A stretch of 64,000 nt of DNA from Eonycteris spelaea (lineage: Eukaryota; Chordata; Mammalia; Chiroptera; Pteropodidae), in contig PUFA01000204.1 of assembly GCA_003508835.1 (NCBI GenBank), positions 2,108,001 through 2,172,000 on the forward strand, in the 5' to 3' direction. The notes beneath the pieces were generated by a model. It was not told the origin of the DNA, made no database searches, and saw only the letters and a list, made by a program, of their open reading frames with translations. Position numbers and translations under genes: made by a program. Positions 59,377-64,000 of this stretch are shown piece by piece (position 1 is the first letter of the stretch; the number at the start of each line of letters is the position of its first letter).

Positions 59377-61084
59377 AGATTGACTACCATCATCATCTAA
59401 AAGAGGATCACAGACAACATTCACTTTCTGTGCATTTCCCTACAGCTTCAGAATTTGCCAGCAACCAAAGGAGAAACCAGGGCAGTGCCTCTTGACACAC
59501 AAATCATGTTACATATTACCAACACTAGTTATTCCTCAAACCTGATAATCCAGAACAGTGACGTATCAGTATAGAAATGAGAGGGAATGTAAAAGTAGAG
59601 CCAGAAGCATTTCTTCTAAAAGGCAAACTGCTGGCATGAACTTCCATGGACCATGGTGCTAGAGGAGGGAGTTGGTGCCCATTCCCAGTGTGGCCAGGAG
59701 GTGGCAAGATGAGGCACTGAACCAAAGGCCTGGTTTAATTAACTACCTCATCACTACCAGAAGCTGTGTGTCAGAGGAAAGAGAACTGGTGAGGGTTCTT
59801 CAAGAACCACGGCTGTGCTGCCTCTGCCCCAAATACACACAAGCTGAAATCTGAGACAGTTTTTCTCAGAAAAGATAAAGCTCTTCATTATCTGGACTCC
59901 AGAGAGCTCTTAGAACAGCTGAAAACTAAAGCCAGAGTCCACTTAAGGGTTCTGCAGGCAGTGTACACACTCAAGTGAAATGGGACATTTTTGATTTGGT
60001 CTTGTGTTACGATGCCTCAGGAGAGGCCAGGAGCAAAACGGCTGAATCCTTCCCAGACTTTCAGTAGCAACCTGCATTCTATGTCCAAAACTGCTAAAGA
60101 TCATCGCTGTACACAGGTCAAGCTTTGGGGACTATGAAGCAGCCTCGGTTCTACAGAAGCGCACACATGGCCAATTCAGAAACAGCAACAAAGAAGAAAC
60201 AACTTAAGGGGACTGAGATCAACATAGAAAATACGCACAAGTTCACTTTGATTGATATTGCACATCAGCGGCCCCATTTTTTTTTTTTGTCTAATCTCAT
60301 AGCTAATTAGTTCATAATAAAAATGAAGGGTACACTGGAATGTAAAATACAGAACACATTCCTGCAAATAGCTTGTTCTTTGTATTTCACGTCATCACTA
60401 AAAACACAAGAACTTTACAGGCACAGCCAGCCGATTCACATAAACTCAAACTGCACCAAATTTTAGCAAATGGAGAAAAAGCTGGATGACTTCAGATTCA
60501 ACGGATGAAGCTATGGAAATTAGACCTTGAAAATCTCTTAAACTTCTATCTATTTACCCTAGTCATGCAGAAAGAAGCAAAAAGCACAGTTCATTGAAGA
60601 TCCCGAGCACATTCATGGAGGTAAGCAGGAGGTGGGGGGTGGTTTAATCTGAGCCTGGGATAGGGGGAGCAGGAGAGGAGTTGGGTTTTGTTTTTGTGGT
60701 CTTTGTTTCTCCCCTGTCCAGCCCCTACTCCTATTTCACCCCACATTGTGTAATCTTTAAAAAATAACTATCAAACCACCCAGAAGATACAGTCACACTG
60801 GACTTGGGAGAGGCACAATTCTTTTGTACACTGTTGACAAACAGCCCTGGAATCACAAGTTATACAGAGAAACATAAGTGAGCATTACAAGCACGAACAG
60901 GAACAGGTAAACAACCAGACAGAGGAGCTGACACTGCATAGGAAAAACACAGTCCAGTCAGCACTGAAAAAGCACAGGAACGGCACCAAGGGGAGGGTCT
61001 GTTGCTCCCCTCCCCGCTTTCCTTTCTTTCCTTAAATGTTTTTGGCTTAAAATTTCTGCTTTGAAAAATTAACTACCAATCACT

Positions 61085-61213
61085 TTAAGAAGCTTGGACT
61101 TGTTTTGGCCCTACTGCAATGCCATTACAGTCGAGAATATACTGTAAACAACCTTGGGGGGCTGGACGCTGAGGTGGGGTCTTGCTCGAGTCCGGATCCT
61201 TAAGTGTTCCACT
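61085..61213 (-). CDS. SYN2: SYN2 composite terminal exon, isoform IIb (end of domain G plus domain I)
   Basis: This is the last coding segment of synapsin IIb. The 3' splice site is a good pyrimidine-rich tract ending ttgtcttccag before AGT GGA ACA. The reading frame gives SGTLKDPDSSKTPPQRPAPQ, then the IIb-only tail starting GCLQYILD and ending GPKQVQAS, stop TAA at 61087-61085. The first 61 nt (61213-61153) are shared with IIa. The remaining 68 nt are intron for IIa and coding for IIb, so IIb comes from failing to use the internal donor. The exon starts at phase 0; an alternative acceptor two bases later would break the expected frame. The tail (22 residues) lacks domain E, which a-type synapsins need for full vesicle-pool function. 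Recognition rests on recalled synapsin II sequence. Confidence 0.93.
   Translation of the reverse strand, partial: SGTLKDPDSSKTPPQRPAPQGCLQYILDCNGIAVGPKQVQAS
61153..61213 (-). CDS. SYN2: SYN2 exon shared by IIa and IIb, spliced form used in IIa
   Basis: For synapsin IIa this exon is 61 nt: 20 codons (SGTLKDPDSSKTPPQRPAPQ) plus one G. The donor is CCCCAAG|GTTGTT at 61153/61152. It joins the exon at 57141, whose first bases GG complete a glycine codon (G|GG), giving ...APQ-GGPGQPQG..., the known IIa junction. The donor departs from GTRAGT at +3, +4 and +5 (T, G, T), so it looks weak, which fits an alternatively used site. The segment is Pro/Lys/Ser-rich and belongs to the proline-rich domain G, a linker after the ATP-binding domain. 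Confidence 0.88.
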
Positions 61214-62639
61214 CTGGAAGACAAAAATGCAGAAAAGATAAAAACAAAACTCCAAGCAGATTCCAAGGAGAAACCTGTGGCTCTGTGGCATGGCTGCAGT
61301 GGGATCTATGGGATCCAGTGAGATCTGGCCCAGAGGCTTCTGCTGTTCCGGAAATGCCTCAAAGGGGTTCTCTCTCATCTCTGGGGTATTGCTGGGGCAT
61401 GGCATAGGCAGTCTAGGGCTTGGAACCGTTCTCATACACAGTATCTGAGACCTCCTCAGCCCCGTTTTCATTTTGCCCACTTATAGACTTATTCTTTCTG
61501 GAAGCTCTGAATTTTCTAACAGCATCCGGTTTATTCTACGGGAGCTGCCTGATGTCCAGCTCCCTGTCATACTCACAGGCCTAGCTTCACGAAGAAAAGG
61601 AGGGATCAACACCAAACTCCAGAGAGCAAGTTGGGTTTTAGGTGACTCCAGGGCCTGGAGAGCTGGGGAAGTGGGGGTGTGTGTGTCAGGGAGGGGGGGG
61701 GAGTTAGACCAGGTGACTTATCTAGATTTGGCTCACTTCTTGTGGGAGTTAACTCCCTGGTGAGATTAGTTGTGGGTCTAACTCAGGGAGATCAGAGTCA
61801 CTCTGGGCTGGCTGGAACTTTCAGAGGGAGGGATTTGAGAGAGGGGGCAGTTGTTTATTTCCCAGAACCCTTCTTACCCAGAGGGAAGGAGTAAGATGTT
61901 AATGTTTGTCAAAGTGCTCAAGGCCAAGCTGTTTTCCCTCTCAGACAGTATCACTGCATTTTACCTAACAACAGGACTTAACTCCCAAGCTTCCTCTCCT
62001 CCCAGCTGTGATTCTGATTATGCCCTGACAGGATCAAAGATGCATGTGACTTCAGTTTGTCTAATATTTGTATTAAAGGCGGTAAGCTTTTGGAGCTTGA
62101 ATTCAGCACAGGGGAAATGCTCTCTAAAGCCTAAGAGCTGCCAAGTGTGCCAATGGTGATGTCAAAGAGGGAGCAAATGAGGCAAGGCTGCAAAATGGGC
62201 TGAGTTATGTCTTCAGCACTCTCCCACTTCCTCTCTTAGTGCTCCTCTCCCCTTGTGATACTTCCTCCCACCCCTCAAGCCGTACTCCCACATTAAAACT
62301 GTTTCTCCTGTTCCCCATTTCCCATGGAGCTCTGATTCTGGCCACCAATCTCCCCTCCTGCCTATTAAGACCCATTTTTAGCTCCACTACCAGGAAAACA
62401 GAAGTGTTACCCTTTCTAGTATCATGGTCTTAATAACAGCGTTGCCTAAAACTGTTCTACTTAAATTATTTCAGATAGAAGGAAGCAGGGGGTCTTTAAA
62501 ATGCACTTAGTGTCCCACATTAGAGGACATTATATCTATCATCCCCACCTCACAGATCACAGCAAGGATATCACACTTCTTTCCCTTTCTTCCAAGCACT
62601 CTCACGGAATCCATGAGGCTTGGTCTGAGCTGTGGCACT
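61214..62639 (-). other. SYN2: SYN2 intron, unassigned part
   Basis: Intronic sequence upstream of the shared exon. No exon or named repeat recognised. It has a G-rich plus-strand run (61675-61705) and a pyrimidine-rich acceptor tract next to 61213. Confidence 0.6.
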
Positions 62640-63610
62640 GAAATATCCAGACCCAATAAGCCAGCTAGAGACCATTCCATTAGCCATCAAGTCTCATCAT
62701 TCTTTTTTCCCTCTTGGCATCTAAAATTCACCATTTTCTCTTGACGAACCCTGATCAGGCCTATACCATTTCTTGCTAGACTACTAGAATAGTCTCCTAA
62801 TTCTTTAGTCTCATCTCTCTCCAATTTATCTTCTCCATGACTACTTATTATCCTTCTAAACTCCTTCCTTAATTGTATCACTTTACTGCTCTAAAAGATT
62901 TATAGCTAATACTTTGTATATGCTAGGTAACATGATGGACACTTTTATGCACGATGTCTCTTAAACCTTACAACAGCCCTATGAGGTAGAAACTATTATA
63001 ACATCCCTAATTTTAGATAAAGAAACTGAGGCACAACTAAGTCAGGTAATTTGCCCAGGTTCATACAGTAGCGGCTAATGCAACTGGAATGTGAGACCCA
63101 GCAGCCTCATGCTCACTTTCTCATTACCCAGAGAATAACATTCACATTCTTCAGCCTGACATCAGGAACTTTCTTTAGTATGGTTGGAATTAATCCTTCG
63201 AGCCTCTCTCCCTCATGTCCTAATCACGCCTGCTCCTATCAGGCCTGACCTCTCAATGTTTATTCTCTAATCTAGGCCACTCCACTGTTTATGGTGAGTA
63301 TCCTCCAGGAGTACTTTTTCTCTCCTTTTCTACCAACCCAATTCAACACATCCTAGAGGTATAAGTTAAGTTCTACCCCATCCATGAAATCTACTCTCCT
63401 GACTACCAATTTCAATTCTCATCTCCTCTCTAAACTCCTGTAATAGCACTTAGGAGACTCATACTACTGAAGGGGGCATCTGTAGTGTTATCTTGTTATC
63501 CTAAAAACCGGATGATGCTTCTAAGAAGATAGCTAGATCCTCAAGGGCATGGATTATGTCTTCATCCTCCCATAAATTCCTAACAAATACAGTGTCCATT
63601 TTTTTTTCAA
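62640..63610 (+). mobile_element. L2 LINE copy, interrupted by a MIR
   Basis: Left part (62640-62905) has agactactagaatagtctc, gtatcactttactgctctaa; right part (63125-63610) has cttcagcctgacatcagg, cccatccatgaaatctactc, agatcctcaagggcatgga. These follow the L2 3' region in plus orientation (..cactgctctaaaa.., ..caaggccctccatgatctgg.., ..gagggcaggga..). The MIR at 62925-63120 splits it. Intronic in SYN2, antisense to the gene. Confidence 0.65.
62925..63120 (-). mobile_element. MIR SINE nested in L2
   Basis: Reverse-complement MIR: accttacaacagccctatga, ggtagaaactattataac, taaagaaactgaggcaca, taatttgcccaggttcatac, all in order. It sits between two collinear L2 pieces, so it inserted after the L2. 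Confidence 0.85.
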
Positions 63611-64000
63611 AAGAAATAGAATATAGAATTAAAATTAAAAAATAGAATCAGGGATAATTTTGGAATTATCCAGAGGTTCTTAAATGCTTGTTAAATAAAT
63701 GAACATGTAACAACTATAATGAAAATCCAAAATGGAGCAGACTATAAGTCTTTTAAAAGAAAAATATTGTTCCCCCCCCTTTTTTTAACGGGTTTAAGAT
63801 GTTAAACTATATTTTACTTGGTATTAACTCTGGTGAGCAGCTCTGAAATTGCTCAGGTTAGGGAATGAAACTTGAGGCCTGTTATAGATGCCTGTATATC
63901 AGTCACAGAGGTAAAGTCAAAACAAGCCTCAAAGAAGCAATAATTGCTCCCATCAAGATGGTCTAACCCAGGCAAGCTGGGGGTATTTGGGGACCAAAAC

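Larger units (their letters stand above)
58780..61084 (-). other. SYN2: 3'UTR of SYN2 isoform IIb (about 2.3 kb)
   Basis: This non-coding stretch follows the IIb stop codon and contains no transposable element I recognise, unlike the flanking introns, which is expected for an exonic UTR. It reaches an AATAAA on the minus strand (58802-58797), followed downstream by a U/GU-rich stretch with gttaagttgt. A second AATAAA lies at 59276-59271 and could give a shorter UTR. A perfect hairpin sits at 59347-59376. Exact ends are inferred; cleavage should fall some 10-30 nt below a used signal. Confidence 0.65.
53280..64000 (-). other. SYN2: SYN2 (synapsin II) gene, 3' portion, running off the right edge
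   Basis: Three minus-strand coding exons match the C-terminal part of synapsin II. One leads to the IIb-specific end (..GPKQVQAS), one is a Pro/Ser-rich domain H exon (GGPGQPQG..., 11 consecutive Ser), and one is domain E (NKSQSLTNAF ... RSLRKSFASLFSD). Synapsins are peripheral phosphoproteins on the cytosolic face of synaptic vesicles; they tether vesicles into the reserve pool. The ATP-grasp-like domain C and the N-terminal domains A and B lie upstream, outside the window. I found no earlier exon (such as the one encoding the domain G start) between 61214 and 64000. In human, TIMP4 sits in an upstream SYN2 intron and PPARG lies beyond the 3' end; neither is in this window. The left limit is set by the distal IIa poly(A) signal and is an inference. 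Confidence 0.93.

Overview
This is mammalian nuclear DNA: AT-rich, with no long open reading frames, and full of decayed L1, L2, MIR, MaLR-LTR and DNA-transposon copies plus many microsatellites. I see no Alu or rodent B1/B2. I also did not notice, by eye, the common young SINEs of dog/cat, ruminant, pig or horse. The host is therefore probably a placental mammal outside primates and rodents; I do not claim a species.

The only functional gene I can support is the 3' end of SYN2 (synapsin II), on the minus strand from about 53.28 kb to beyond the right edge. Reading in the direction of transcription (high to low coordinates) there are three parts. (1) An exon at 61213 either splices out at 61153 (isoform IIa) or reads through to a stop at 61085 (isoform IIb), followed by a long 3'UTR ending near 58.78 kb. 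(2) A 250-nt Pro/Ser-rich exon (domain H) lies at 57141-56892. (3) The last IIa exon, 54200-54065, encodes domain E and ends in ...SLFSD, with a 3'UTR to about 53.28 kb. All splice sites and phases fit: the split Gly (G|GG) and the split Asn (AA|C) join correctly. IIa and IIb thus arise from competition between a weak internal 5' splice site and use of a poly(A) site in the following intron.

The left 53 kb is downstream of SYN2. In other mammals PPARG follows SYN2 here, but it is not reached in this window. The region holds one processed pseudogene (HNRNPDL-like, 40.6-41.15 kb), many old LINE fragments (mostly L1M-type, one HAL1-like), an ERVL-MaLR solo LTR with a degenerate 5-bp target duplication, two Tigger-like elements (one of them inside SYN2 intron 12), an MER1-like Charlie element with a perfect 8-bp target duplication, another hAT element nested in an L1, a palindromic MITE-like element, and numerous MIR and L2 copies, several of them nested.

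Large intervals between these have no gene or repeat I can name; they are listed as unassigned. I found no tRNA or rRNA gene, CRISPR array or new coding system. The most interesting signals are RNA-level features of SYN2: the composite IIb terminal exon, a canonical G-quadruplex motif on the transcribed strand of intron 12, a perfect 13-bp hairpin in the IIb 3'UTR, and a tandem poly(A) signal with a long GU-rich downstream tract for IIa. Repeat family names are by recall of consensus sequences and need RepeatMasker.
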